Assembly: GCA_016714795.1 (NCBI GenBank)
Contig: JADKCA010000006.1
Coordinates: 186,001 to 250,000 of the forward strand
Source: Sphingomonadales bacterium
Lineage (GTDB): Bacteria; Pseudomonadota; Alphaproteobacteria; Sphingomonadales; Sphingomonadaceae
Length of the DNA stretch: 64,000 bases
Direction: 5' to 3'
Positions 35,164-43,622 of the stretch are shown piece by piece. A program made the translations under genes and the position numbers. Under the pieces are notes generated by a model that saw only the letters and a program-made list of their open reading frames with translations, searched no databases and was not told the DNA's origin. Each line of letters begins with the position of its first letter. The first letter of the stretch is position 1.

Positions 35164-35937
35164 ATGTCCATTTTCGATATGACCGGCCAGGTGGCCATCA
35201 TCACCGGAAGCTCGCGCGGGATTGGCCGGGCGATAGCCGAGGAAATGGCGGTTCATGGCGCCAAAGTCGTCATCTCCAGCCGCAAGCAGGATGCGTGCGA
35301 GGAAGTCGCCGCCGCGCTCAACGCGAAACACGGGGCGGGGACCGCGATTGCGGTCGCTGCCAGTATCTCTTCCAAGGACGCGCTCCAGAATCTGGTCGAT
35401 GAAACGCGCAAGGCATTCGGCAAGGTGACAGCTCTGGTCTGCAACGCGGCCTCCAACCCCTATTACGGCCCGGCGGGCGGAATCAGCGATGACCAGTTCC
35501 GCAAGATCATGGACAATAACGTGCTCTCCAACCATTGGCTGATCCATATGGTCGCCGACGAGATGATGGCGCGTGGCGAAGGCTCTATCACCATTGTCTC
35601 CTCGATCGGTGGCCTGAAGGGCTCGACTGTGATCGGAGCCTATTGCATCTCCAAGGCCGCAGACATGCAGATAGCGCGCAATCTGGCCGATGAGTTCGGA
35701 CCGAAAGGCGTCCGCGTCAATTGCATTGCGCCCGGCCTGATCCGCACCGATTTCGCCAAGGCGCTGTGGGAGAATCCGGACACTTACAAGCGCTCGACCG
35801 AACGCTCCCCGCTGCGCCGGATTGGCGAGCCAGAGGAAATTGCAGGCGCGGCGGTGTTCCTTGCTTCGAAAGCGGGGGGCTTCACCACCGGGCAGACCTT
35901 CGTGATCGACGGCGGGGCGACGATTACGGGTGGATGA
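35164..35937 (+). CDS. Short-chain dehydrogenase/reductase
   Basis: A 257-aa classical SDR. Motifs: TGSSRGIGRAIA (cofactor), CNAAS in place of NNAG, and YCISK for the catalytic YxxxK. The acidic residue after strand 2 is replaced by SSRK, which favours NADP(H). Ribosome binding uses the arm of a REP-like repeat. It is the second of three SDRs in this arm. Confidence 0.9.
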   Translation: MSIFDMTGQVAIITGSSRGIGRAIAEEMAVHGAKVVISSRKQDACEEVAAALNAKHGAGTAIAVAASISSKDALQNLVDETRKAFGKVTALVCNAASNPYYGPAGGISDDQFRKIMDNNVLSNHWLIHMVADEMMARGEGSITIVSSIGGLKGSTVIGAYCISKAADMQIARNLADEFGPKGVRVNCIAPGLIRTDFAKALWENPDTYKRSTERSPLRRIGEPEEIAGAAVFLASKAGGFTTGQTFVIDGGATITGG

Positions 35938-35941
35938 ACAA

Positions 35942-36063
35942 TTCCCTCTTCCCTTCAGGGAGAGAGTTAGGGAGAGGGGACTGTCCTCTTTCGAATCCTT
36001 TTCAAACCAGGGCCGGGCGGACAGTCCCCTCTTCCCGGCCCTCTCCCCTGAAGGGGAGAGGGA
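35942..36063. repeat. Paired REP-like palindromes (copy B), next to SDR start
   Basis: Similar to copy A: CCCTCTTCCCTTCAGGGAGAG at the left, GGGCGGACAGTCCCCTC in the middle and CTCCCCTGAAGGGGAGAGGG at the right. The right arm supplies the ribosome site for ATG 36071. Confidence 0.85.
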
Positions 36064-36070
36064 GTATTTT

Positions 36071-36874
36071 ATGGGCGCACTGGACGGAAAGATTGCCATC
36101 ATCACCGGAGCTGGTTCCGGCATTGGCCGGGCATCGGCGAAACGCTTTGCAGCGGAAGGTGCGAAGCTGGTCATCGGCGACAAGACCGAAGCAGTGCATG
36201 AAACCGCCAAGGCCATCGCCGAAGCTGGCGGCATAGTGACCGCGCTCCAGATTGATGCCGGACTGGAAGCGGATGTGATCAAGCTCGTCGAGACCGCCAA
36301 CGCAACCTATGGCGGACTGGACATCGCCTTCGCCAATGCAGGCATCATCGGGGATATGGGCGGGATCTTCGAGATTGACCCGACAAGTTTCATGGAAACG
36401 CTACGCGTCAACCTGCTGGGTCCGGCGCTGATGGTGAAACATGCGGGCAAGGCCATGGTCGATCAGGGCCGCGGCGGGGCGCTTTTGCTGACCGCCAGCG
36501 TGGCCGGCCTCAATTCCGGCGCCGGCCCCGAAGCCTATTCGGCATCCAAAGCGGGCGTCATCAATCTCGCCAAGACCGCTGCCCAGCAGCTGACCACCGC
36601 CAATGTGCGCGTCAACGCCATCTGCCCCGGCCTCACCGAAACCGGCATGACCAAGCCGACCTTCGACTATGCCCGCTCCAAAGATGTGATGCACAAGGTC
36701 GGTCAGCTCAATCCGCTCAAGCGCGCGGGCCAGCCGGAGGAGCTCGCCAATGTCGCGCTGTTCCTCGTTTCGGATCAAGCGAGTTATGTGAACGGACAGG
36801 CGATTGCGGTGGATGGCGGGCTGACCAGCTCGCACCCTGTCACGCGGCAATTGCTGGGGCAGACGTCGCATTGA
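36071..36874 (+). CDS. Short-chain dehydrogenase/reductase
   Basis: A 267-aa SDR with TGAGSGIGRASA (NAD-binding, Asp after strand 2 in IGDKTE), NAG, and catalytic YSASK. The C-terminal AIAVDGGLTSSHPVTRQLLG is typical. It lies next to the preceding SDR on the same strand and likely belongs to the same transcript. Substrate not predictable. Confidence 0.92.
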   Translation: MGALDGKIAIITGAGSGIGRASAKRFAAEGAKLVIGDKTEAVHETAKAIAEAGGIVTALQIDAGLEADVIKLVETANATYGGLDIAFANAGIIGDMGGIFEIDPTSFMETLRVNLLGPALMVKHAGKAMVDQGRGGALLLTASVAGLNSGAGPEAYSASKAGVINLAKTAAQQLTTANVRVNAICPGLTETGMTKPTFDYARSKDVMHKVGQLNPLKRAGQPEELANVALFLVSDQASYVNGQAIAVDGGLTSSHPVTRQLLGQTSH

Positions 36875-36882
36875 GAATGCCC

Positions 36883-36947
36883 CCCGTTCGTGTCGAGCGA
36901 AACCGAGACATGGGCCAAGTGTCTCGACTGCGCTCGACGCGAACGGG
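36883..36947. repeat. Inverted repeat (CCCGTTCGTGTCGAGCG type)
   Basis: A 17-base left arm (36883-36899) and right arm (36931-36947) match with one mismatch and contain an inner CGAGACA/TGTCTCG pair. The same family occurs at 43477. Confidence 0.75.
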
Positions 36948-36977
36948 ACGGGGTGATGATACGAACGGAGTGGATGA

Positions 36978-38201
36978 ATGCTGACAGTTTCCGACCCCCG
37001 CGATCTCGGCTTTCTGCCAGACCGGCTTGCCCGCATTGATGCCTATATCAAGGCGAAATACATCGACACCGGCCTGCTGCCGCACGCGGCCCTGCTGGTC
37101 GGGCGCGGTGACGAGATTGCACATCTTTCGCTTCAGGGAGACGCGAGACCCGGTCAGGCGCTGCAACAGGATGCGATTTTCCGCATCGCCAGCATGACCA
37201 AGCCGGTCACTTCGGTGGCGTTCATGCAGCTGGTGGAAGAGGGCAAGGTCGCGCTGAGCGATCCAGTGGCGAGCATTCTGCCTGAGTTCGCCAAGACCGG
37301 CGTGTTTCAGGCGGGCGGCGGTGGTGTGCCGTTCGTCACCCGCCCGGCAGCGACACCCATGAAGATGGTCGATCTGCTGCGCCATACCAGCGGCCTCACC
37401 TATGGCTTTCAGGAGCGCACCCCGATTGACGCCGCCTATCGCCGCGAAAAGATCGACGATTTCCAGAGCCCGCGCACGATGGAAGAATTCGTCACTGCGG
37501 TGGCCGCCATCCCGCTCCAGTTCGATCCGGGCAGTGTCTGGAATTATTCGGTTTCCACCGACATTGTGGGCGCAGTCATCCAGCGGATCGAGGGCAAGCC
37601 GCTCGGCGATGTGCTGGAAGAACGCATCTTCAAGCCGCTCGGCATGAATGACACGCACTTCCAGGTGCCCGCGTCCAAGAAGGACCGCATCACGGATTGC
37701 TACGCCTATCACCCGCGCGACAAGATGAAGCTGTTCGACAAGGGCGACGAAAGCCGCTGGATGATCGAGAACCGCTTCCAGTCGGGCGGCGGCGGCCTTG
37801 CCTCCACGCTCGGCGATTATCACCGTTTCTGCCGGATGCTGGTCAATGGCGGCGCGCTGGATGGGGCGCAAATCCTCAGCCCCAAGACACTGGAGCTGAT
37901 GACCGCCAACCATCTGCCCGGTGGCAAGGATCTGACCGAACTGTCTCAATCCTTGTTCAGCGAAGCGGAGAATGCAGGCGTGGGCTTCGGCCTTGGCTTT
38001 GCCACCACGATGACGCCCGCCTCTACGATGGTCCCCGGCTCTGTGGGCGATTTCTACTGGGGCGGCATGTTTTCAACAGCCTTCCTGATCGATCCGGTGG
38101 AGCATATCACCATGGTGTTCATGACACAGCTGATGCCGTCCTCCACCTACCCCATCCGGCGCGAGATCAAGACGATGATTTACGCGGCTTTGGCAGCTTG
38201 A
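36978..38201 (+). CDS. Serine hydrolase of beta-lactamase/EstB type
   Basis: A 407-aa penicillin-binding-like esterase. The SxxK motif is SMTK (about residue 73-76) and the Tyr motif YSVS is at about residue 191. A WGGMF segment stands where the KTG-like loop would be. No signal peptide is visible, so it is probably cytoplasmic. Such enzymes hydrolyse esters or lactones; in this cluster it may release an acid from an ester substrate. Function is inference. Confidence 0.85.
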   Translation: MLTVSDPRDLGFLPDRLARIDAYIKAKYIDTGLLPHAALLVGRGDEIAHLSLQGDARPGQALQQDAIFRIASMTKPVTSVAFMQLVEEGKVALSDPVASILPEFAKTGVFQAGGGGVPFVTRPAATPMKMVDLLRHTSGLTYGFQERTPIDAAYRREKIDDFQSPRTMEEFVTAVAAIPLQFDPGSVWNYSVSTDIVGAVIQRIEGKPLGDVLEERIFKPLGMNDTHFQVPASKKDRITDCYAYHPRDKMKLFDKGDESRWMIENRFQSGGGGLASTLGDYHRFCRMLVNGGALDGAQILSPKTLELMTANHLPGGKDLTELSQSLFSEAENAGVGFGLGFATTMTPASTMVPGSVGDFYWGGMFSTAFLIDPVEHITMVFMTQLMPSSTYPIRREIKTMIYAALAA

Positions 38202-38213
38202 ACGGAGGGCGCG

Positions 38214-38720
38214 TTGCTACCCCCCATGGAGAAACGGAGGATCAACGCGCTTGCTCGTCAAGAATGCGAGCGTGTGAATGAGTATGGCAGGGTTCAAGCA
38301 CGAAAAACTGGCGATTTTGAATCTAGACCATGGCTGCACCCGGATGAATGGGCGAGACTGAGGCCTTCAATAGTCATCATAAAATTTCTTTGCGTTGATG
38401 ATGGAATCGTCACTGATAGCGAGCAAAAGATTCTCTCTGATTGGATAAATGAATGGATGAGTCGATCTCGTTGGGGCGAGTTTTACTGGGAGCAAAAGGG
38501 GAAAGCGATTCAGCTCTTGATCGACATTTTGGATCCTAGTTTTGAATCTTTCCTAGAATCTACAGAATACTGCGCGACACACTACAGCAATTCTCAGATT
38601 GATAGGCTGATAAATTGCGGTGATGCCATAGCTGATGAAGGAATCGAATTAGTGAAGACGACGTGGGAAATTGCCAAAGACACGTTGATAACGTGGAAAG
38701 ACTTTCGGAACGAGATTTGA
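38214..38720 (+). CDS. AT-rich hypothetical protein, possibly TerB-like
   Basis: A 168-aa soluble protein. The base composition is markedly lower in GC than both neighbours, suggesting recent acquisition. The segment IIKFLCVDDGIVTDSEQKILSDWI resembles the TerB/DjlA-type helical repeat (DG.....E....). A TTG at 38214 lies four bases after GGAGGG; ATG 38226 is a second option. It sits between the hydrolase and fadB-like genes with no obvious link to their metabolism. Confidence 0.7.
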   Translation: MLPPMEKRRINALARQECERVNEYGRVQARKTGDFESRPWLHPDEWARLRPSIVIIKFLCVDDGIVTDSEQKILSDWINEWMSRSRWGEFYWEQKGKAIQLLIDILDPSFESFLESTEYCATHYSNSQIDRLINCGDAIADEGIELVKTTWEIAKDTLITWKDFRNEI

Positions 38721-38750
38721 GTTTCAAATTTTCATTTTTAGGAGACCCCA

Positions 38751-40757
38751 ATGCAATCCGTCACCACCGAACAACAGGGTGACATTCTTGTCGTCACCGT
38801 CAACAACCCACCTGTCAACGCGCTGAGCTGGCATGTCCGCGATGGTATTGGCGATGCCATGGAAGTCGCGATGAAGGATGACAGTGTGAAGGCTGTCGTG
38901 CTGCGCTGCGATGGCCGTACCTTCATTGCCGGCGCGGACATCAGCGAGCTGGGCAAGCCACTGGGCGTGCGCAATTTCGGCGAAGATCTGGTGGCGATGG
39001 AAACCGCGCCCAAGCCGATCATCGCCGCCATCCATGGTACGGCGCTGGGCGGAGGGCTGGAGACCGCGCTGTGCTGCCATTACCGCATTGCCGTGCCCTC
39101 GGCCAAGCTGGGCCTGCCCGAGGTCAATCTGGGCCTGCTGCCCGGTGGTGGCGGCACCCAGCGCCTGCCGCGCGTGGTGGGTGTGGAACAGGCCGCTGTG
39201 ATGGTGGCGCTGGGGGCACCGGTCTCCGCAAAAAAGGCGCTGGAGATAGGCCTGATCGACGCGCTGGCGGGTGAAGACAGCCTCGCCGCGGATGCCGTGA
39301 AGCTCGCGCAAGAGTGCATCGCCAAAGGCCCGCGCCCCACGCGCAATCTGGAAGTGAAGGGTGATCTGGGTGTCATCGCCAAGTTGGAGGCGGAGAATGC
39401 CCGCAAATGGAAGGGCTTTGATGCGCCATACGCCAATCTGCGCTGCATCGCCGCTGCCGCTGCCAATCCGGATATCGAAAAGGGTCTGGCGGTTGAGCGC
39501 GAAGAGTTCCTCAAGTTGCTGAGCGGAAGCCAGTCCGCCGCGCAGCGCCACATGTTCTTTGCCGAACGTCAGGCCGCCAAGATTGACGGCCTGCCCAAGG
39601 ATGTCGCGCTGCGCCCGATCAACAAGGTTGGCGTGATCGGGGCTGGCACCATGGGCGGCGGCATCACCATGAACTTCCTGTCCGCAGGCATCCCCGTCAC
39701 CATCGTCGAAATGGCGCAGGAGGCGCTTGATCGCGGCGTCGGCGTGATCCGCAAGAATTATGAGGCATCCGCTGCCAAGGGCCGCTTCACGCAGGAGAAG
39801 GTGGAGGCGATGATGGGCCTGCTCACGCCCTCGCTCTCCTTCGATGATCTGGCGGACTGCGATCTGGTGATCGAAGCCGTCTATGAAAGCATGGACGTGA
39901 AGAAGGACGTGTTCGGCAAGCTGGACGGCATCGTCAAGCAAGGCGCGATTCTGGCCTCCAACACCTCCTATCTGGATGTGAACGAGATCGGGGCCGCCAC
40001 CAAGCGTCCGCAGGACGTGCTGGGGATGCACTTTTTCTCGCCCGCCAATGTCATGAAGCTCTTGGAAATCGTGCGCGGCGACAAGACGGCGGACGATGTA
40101 TTGGCAACCGTCATGGCGCTCGCCAAGACCATCGGCAAGGTTGGCGTCGTCGCAGGCGTGTGCCACGGCTTCATCGGCAACCGGATGCTCTCCAAGCGGC
40201 ATGAGGGCGCGAACCAGCTGCTGCTGGAAGGCGCGACGCCCGAGCAGATCGACACCGTCTTCCTTGATTTCGGTTTCCCGATGGGGCCGTTCCAGATGAG
40301 CGATCTGGCGGGCATGGACATTGGCTGGCACCGCGATCTGACCAAGGAGCCGACGAACATCCGCGAGGCGCTGTGCAAGGCGGGACGCTTTGGCCAGAAG
40401 AATGGCAAGGGGTTCTACGACTATGACGAAAAACGCAACCGCGCGCCGTCGCCCGAAGCACTCGCTATCATCGAGGATTTCCGCAGCCGCTCCAACATGG
40501 CCAAGCGCGACATCAGCAATGAGGAAATCACCGAACGCTGCCTCTATCCGCTGGTGAACGAAGGCTATAAAATCCTGGAAGAAGGCAAAGCCCAGCGCGC
40601 ATCAGACATCGATGTGGTGTGGATCTATGGCTATGGCTTCCCCGTCTATCGCGGCGGCCCGATGTTCTGGGGCGATCTGGTGGGCCGCGATGTGCTGGTG
40701 AAGGGTCTGGAAAAGCACGGGCTGCCCGTGGCGGACAGCCTGCGCGCGAAGGCGTAG
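38751..40757 (+). CDS. Bifunctional enoyl-CoA hydratase / 3-hydroxyacyl-CoA dehydrogenase (FadB-like)
   Basis: A 668-aa multifunctional beta-oxidation protein. The N-terminal crotonase domain has IHGTALGGGLETAL and LPGGGGTQRLPRVVG (oxyanion hole and active region). The NAD-binding domain starts at VIGAGTMGGGI (about 296), followed by the dehydrogenase core ASNTSYLDVNEI and HFFSPANVMKLLEI, and a C-terminal domain. It hydrates enoyl-CoA and oxidises the product, fitting the dehydrogenases upstream. It has a good ribosome site, AGGAGACC. Confidence 0.94.
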   Translation: MQSVTTEQQGDILVVTVNNPPVNALSWHVRDGIGDAMEVAMKDDSVKAVVLRCDGRTFIAGADISELGKPLGVRNFGEDLVAMETAPKPIIAAIHGTALGGGLETALCCHYRIAVPSAKLGLPEVNLGLLPGGGGTQRLPRVVGVEQAAVMVALGAPVSAKKALEIGLIDALAGEDSLAADAVKLAQECIAKGPRPTRNLEVKGDLGVIAKLEAENARKWKGFDAPYANLRCIAAAAANPDIEKGLAVEREEFLKLLSGSQSAAQRHMFFAERQAAKIDGLPKDVALRPINKVGVIGAGTMGGGITMNFLSAGIPVTIVEMAQEALDRGVGVIRKNYEASAAKGRFTQEKVEAMMGLLTPSLSFDDLADCDLVIEAVYESMDVKKDVFGKLDGIVKQGAILASNTSYLDVNEIGAATKRPQDVLGMHFFSPANVMKLLEIVRGDKTADDVLATVMALAKTIGKVGVVAGVCHGFIGNRMLSKRHEGANQLLLEGATPEQIDTVFLDFGFPMGPFQMSDLAGMDIGWHRDLTKEPTNIREALCKAGRFGQKNGKGFYDYDEKRNRAPSPEALAIIEDFRSRSNMAKRDISNEEITERCLYPLVNEGYKILEEGKAQRASDIDVVWIYGYGFPVYRGGPMFWGDLVGRDVLVKGLEKHGLPVADSLRAKA

Positions 40758-40770
40758 AGCCAACGCACCG

Positions 40771-40848
40771 CCGTCCTGAGCTTGTCGAAGGACCGTTCTC
40801 TTCTGCACGGGTCGAGAGAAAAACGGTCCTTCGACAAGCTCAGGACGG
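40771..40848. repeat. Perfect 27-bp inverted repeat
   Basis: The arms at 40771-40797 and 40822-40848 are exact reverse complements with 24 bases between. The sequence GTCCTGAGCTTGTCGAAGG is a dispersed intergenic repeat type in this genome group. It lies between convergent fadB-like and asd genes and could act as a bidirectional terminator. Confidence 0.88.
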
Positions 40849-40895
40849 CGCACCTGGAATGTTACCCCTCCCTGATAACGGGAGGGGCTTTGCGT

Positions 40896-41942
40896 TTACC
40901 CCCGCGCGACCAGCACTTCGGCAATCTGCACTGCGTTCAGCGCGGCACCCTTGCGGAGATTGTCATTGGCGAGGAACAGCGCGAGGCCGTTCTCCACCGT
41001 CCGGTCAATGCGGACGCGACCGACGAACACCGGGTCTTTGCCCGTCGCGTCGAGCGGGTTGGGGACTTCGGTCACCACCACGCCGGGGGCCTTGCCAAGC
41101 AATTCCAGCGCCTGTTCCGCACTGATCGGACGTTCAAATTCGGCGTTGATCGAAATCGCATGGCCAGTGAAGACCGGCACGCGCACACAGGTGCCGGAGA
41201 CGGGCAGATCGGGGATGCCCAGAATCTTGCGGCTTTCGTCGCGCAGCTTCAGTTCTTCCTCTGTATAATCATCTTCGCCGAGCACATAGTTGAGCGGCAC
41301 CACATTATAGGCAATCGGCACCGCCCATTTGCGGACTTCGCCCAGATCAACCGACGCGCCATCCTTGGCGAGCGCCGCGCAGCCATCCGAACCGGCCTGC
41401 ACCTGTTCGCGCAGCACCTCCACGCCTTCTACCCCGCCGCCGGAAACGGCCTGATAGGTGCTGGCGATCAGCCGCTTGAGGCCCGCCGCATCGTGGAGCG
41501 GCTTGAGCACGGGCATGGCCGCCATGGTCGTGCAATTGGGGTTGGCGATGATGCCCTTGGGCAGGATATCCAGCGCGTCCGGGTTCACTTCGGCGACAAC
41601 CAGTGGCACGTCGGGGTCCGAGCGCCAGGCCGAACTGTTGTCAATCACCACGGCACCCGCTGCCGCCACCTTGGGGGCCAGCGCCTTCGATGTCGAGCCG
41701 CCTGCCGAGAAGAACACAATGTCGAGCCCGGTATAGTCTGCCGTGCCGGCGTCTTCCACCGTCACTTCACCGCCACGAAACGCAACCTTGTTCCCCGCCG
41801 AACGCGGCGACGCAAAAATGCGGAGTTCGTCGCATGGGAAGTTCCGCTCTTCGAGCAGCGCGAGCATCATGCCGCCGACAAGGCCGGTGGCACCAACAAT
41901 GCCGACGCGGGGCCGGGCGGGCATGGATTTTTGTGCAGTCAT
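40896..41942 (-). CDS. asd: Aspartate-semialdehyde dehydrogenase
   Basis: A 348-aa enzyme that reduces aspartyl phosphate to aspartate semialdehyde, the branch point for Lys, Thr, Met and diaminopimelate. NADP motif: GIVGATGLVGGMM. The catalytic Cys lies in ANPNCTTM and the active-site His region in PVFTGHAISINAEF. The start is at ATG 41942 with GGAG upstream. The 98-base leader before it holds a small ORF and competing hairpins, so attenuation control is possible. Confidence 0.95.
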   Translation of the reverse strand: MTAQKSMPARPRVGIVGATGLVGGMMLALLEERNFPCDELRIFASPRSAGNKVAFRGGEVTVEDAGTADYTGLDIVFFSAGGSTSKALAPKVAAAGAVVIDNSSAWRSDPDVPLVVAEVNPDALDILPKGIIANPNCTTMAAMPVLKPLHDAAGLKRLIASTYQAVSGGGVEGVEVLREQVQAGSDGCAALAKDGASVDLGEVRKWAVPIAYNVVPLNYVLGEDDYTEEELKLRDESRKILGIPDLPVSGTCVRVPVFTGHAISINAEFERPISAEQALELLGKAPGVVVTEVPNPLDATGKDPVFVGRVRIDRTVENGLALFLANDNLRKGAALNAVQIAEVLVARG

Positions 41943-42000
41943 GGGTCTTCGTCTCCTGTTTGGTGCTACAGGCGCGGGGTTTGAAATCTCTGGAAGATCG

Positions 42001-42080
42001 GCCCCGCGCTGTGGCGGGGCTTGGGTCTGGTCCTGACCGTCAGCCGATCAGCGCAACCAGAACCGCCCCGCTCGCGCGGG
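42001..42080 (-). promoter_or_regulatory. Candidate attenuator with mutually exclusive hairpins ahead of asd
   Basis: On the minus strand, segment 1 (42080-42076) pairs with segment 2 (42071-42067). Segment 2 (42071-42065, GCGGGGC) can instead pair with segment 3 (42020-42014, GCCCCGC), and segment 3 with segment 4 (42007-42001). This is the 1:2, 2:3, 3:4 layout of amino-acid attenuators. The last hairpin is not followed by a T-run, so the mechanism is uncertain. Confidence 0.4.
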
Positions 42081-42117
42081 TCGTTTTGGTGCTAATCGGT
42101 TTCATCGAACGGATCAT
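42040..42117 (-). CDS. Candidate leader peptide for asd
   Basis: A 25-codon ORF, MIRSMKPISTKTTRASGAVLVALIG. A Thr-Lys-Thr-Thr run sits at the start of the first hairpin segment. From the second Met it is 21 residues and resembles E. coli ThrL in its MKxIST start and Thr-rich run. It ends 97 bases before asd. No strong ribosome site is seen. Its role is inferred from composition, position and the hairpin layout. Confidence 0.4.
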   Translation of the reverse strand: MIRSMKPISTKTTRASGAVLVALIG

Positions 42118-42176
42118 GATGCGCAGCGCGTTAGCGGTGCCGGTTGCGTTTGTAAACCGGGGAGAATGGGCAGACG

Positions 42177-42677
42177 CTATCCCGCAAACGCGGCATGATA
42201 ACCAAAGCGGCCATCCGGCACCGGCCCGGCGAACGACAGCATCTGGAAGAATTCCGAATGATCCTCCGCTGGCGCATATTGTGCTGCCACGCAAAAGCCG
42301 AAGCGGCTGTAATAGGCTGGATTGCCGAGCAATATGCACCCCGCGGCACCCTGCGACCGCAACCGGTCCAGCCCGGCCCGGATGAGGCGCGCACCGATTT
42401 CCTGCTTCTGAATGGCGGGTTCCACCGAAACCGGGCCAAGCGTGAACCAGCCATCCACGCCGCCCGGTGCAGCAGCAGGCGAGAAGGTCACCTGACCCAC
42501 GACAGCGCCATCCTGTTCCGCCACCAGCGAGAGTGCAAGCGCACCCGACGCCCGTAACCGGTCGATCACATCCTGCTCATCCCCGTCTGCATAAGGCATC
42601 GGAGCGAAGGCGCGCCTCGTCAGTTCATGGATCGCCACGATGTCATCGGGCGCTTCGTCACGGATCAGGATGGCCAT
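42177..42677 (-). CDS. GNAT N-acetyltransferase (YhbS-like)
   Basis: A 166-aa acetyltransferase of the GNAT fold. The N-terminal RDEAPDDIVAIHELTRRAF and acetyl-CoA binding VSVEPAIQKQEIGARLIRAGLDRLR (Q/R-x-x-G-x-G/A variant) are visible, with the C-terminal YYSRFGFCVAAQY. It would transfer an acetyl group to an amine; the substrate is unknown. The gene precedes asd on the same strand. Confidence 0.88.
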   Translation of the reverse strand: MAILIRDEAPDDIVAIHELTRRAFAPMPYADGDEQDVIDRLRASGALALSLVAEQDGAVVGQVTFSPAAAPGGVDGWFTLGPVSVEPAIQKQEIGARLIRAGLDRLRSQGAAGCILLGNPAYYSRFGFCVAAQYAPAEDHSEFFQMLSFAGPVPDGRFGYHAAFAG

Positions 42678-42867
42678 CGCGATTCTCTCCTCATCCCCGG
42701 TCTGCCGCAGCGCTGCCGATGAGTCGAGCCACCTAAACGACGAGCCGAAGTGTGTGCCAGATCACTGCACAACTCATCCCGCGCGCGCCGCATCTCACCG
42801 ACTCGAACTTGTTTGCTTCACCAACAATCGGCAGGGACAATCCCAACATATCGGGGGTCGCACTCAC

Positions 42868-43410
42868 ATGTTTATCAAGGGATTGAAAAAGACGGTTCTG
42901 GCGCTTGGCCTGATGTCCGTCGCCGCACCAGCTCTGGCGCTGCAATGCGTCCCTTATGCGCGTGAAACCTCTGGCGTTGAAATCTTCGGCAATGCCAGAA
43001 CTTGGTGGGGTCAGGCCGCCGGACGCTATGAGCGCGGCTATGCGCCCAAGGTTGGCGCGGTCATGGCATTCAAGCCGACGCGCTCCATGCCGATTGGCCA
43101 TGTTGCCACCGTCTCCCAGATCGTTTCGGAACGTGAAGTGCTCGTCAGCCATGCCAACTGGTCGCTGATCAACGGTCGTCGCGGCCAGATCGAACGCAAT
43201 GTCCGCGTTGTCGATGTGTCTGAATCGGGCGACTGGAGCAAGGTGAAGGTCTGGTATGCCCCGCTGAAGGACCTCGGCACCTCTTCCTATCCGCTGTTCG
43301 GCTTCATCTACAACAAGCCGGGTGCTGCCGCCGCCCCCGCCGCTCCGCGCGAGCCGTTGAGCCTGCCCGCCGATACTCTGCGCCTCGCGACGCTTGAAGC
43401 CGGAGCGTAA
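42868..43410 (+). CDS. Secreted CHAP-domain amidase
   Basis: A 180-aa protein with a signal peptide (MFIKGLKKTVLALGLMSVAAPALA). The CHAP domain has its catalytic Cys in LQCVPYARE and His in MPIGHVATV, with Asn in SHANW. These enzymes cut peptidoglycan amide bonds in the periplasm. The C-terminal tail after about residue 155 is Ala/Pro-rich. The gene stands alone. Confidence 0.9.
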   Translation: MFIKGLKKTVLALGLMSVAAPALALQCVPYARETSGVEIFGNARTWWGQAAGRYERGYAPKVGAVMAFKPTRSMPIGHVATVSQIVSEREVLVSHANWSLINGRRGQIERNVRVVDVSESGDWSKVKVWYAPLKDLGTSSYPLFGFIYNKPGAAAAPAAPREPLSLPADTLRLATLEAGA

Positions 43411-43476
43411 AAAGCCCTGCCCGCCGGCTGATCAGCCCGCTGTAAATCCTGACCGACTCCTCGCAAAACCCTATGG

Positions 43477-43548
43477 CCGTTCGCGTCGAGCGCAGTCGAG
43501 ACACTGTGCGACTGCGGCAGTGTCCCTGATGACCTCGACACGAACGGG
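43477..43548. repeat. Inverted repeat (CCGTTCGCGTCGAGCG type)
   Basis: Left CCGTTCGCGTCGAGCGCAG and right CCTCGACACGAACGGGG arms, with inner GACACTG/CAGTGTC. Same family as 36883-36947. It lies between convergent genes. Confidence 0.7.
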
Positions 43549-43622
43549 GCTGGACCAACGGAATGTCGGCCTGATTGGACGCATATGCGATCCACAAATG
43601 CGCGCCGTTGCCGAAGATGGGT

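Noticed and set aside
35043..36063. Repeated palindromes considered as a CRISPR array
   Set aside because: Only two copies with different internal sequence, no regular spacers and no cas genes; they match REP-type pairs instead.
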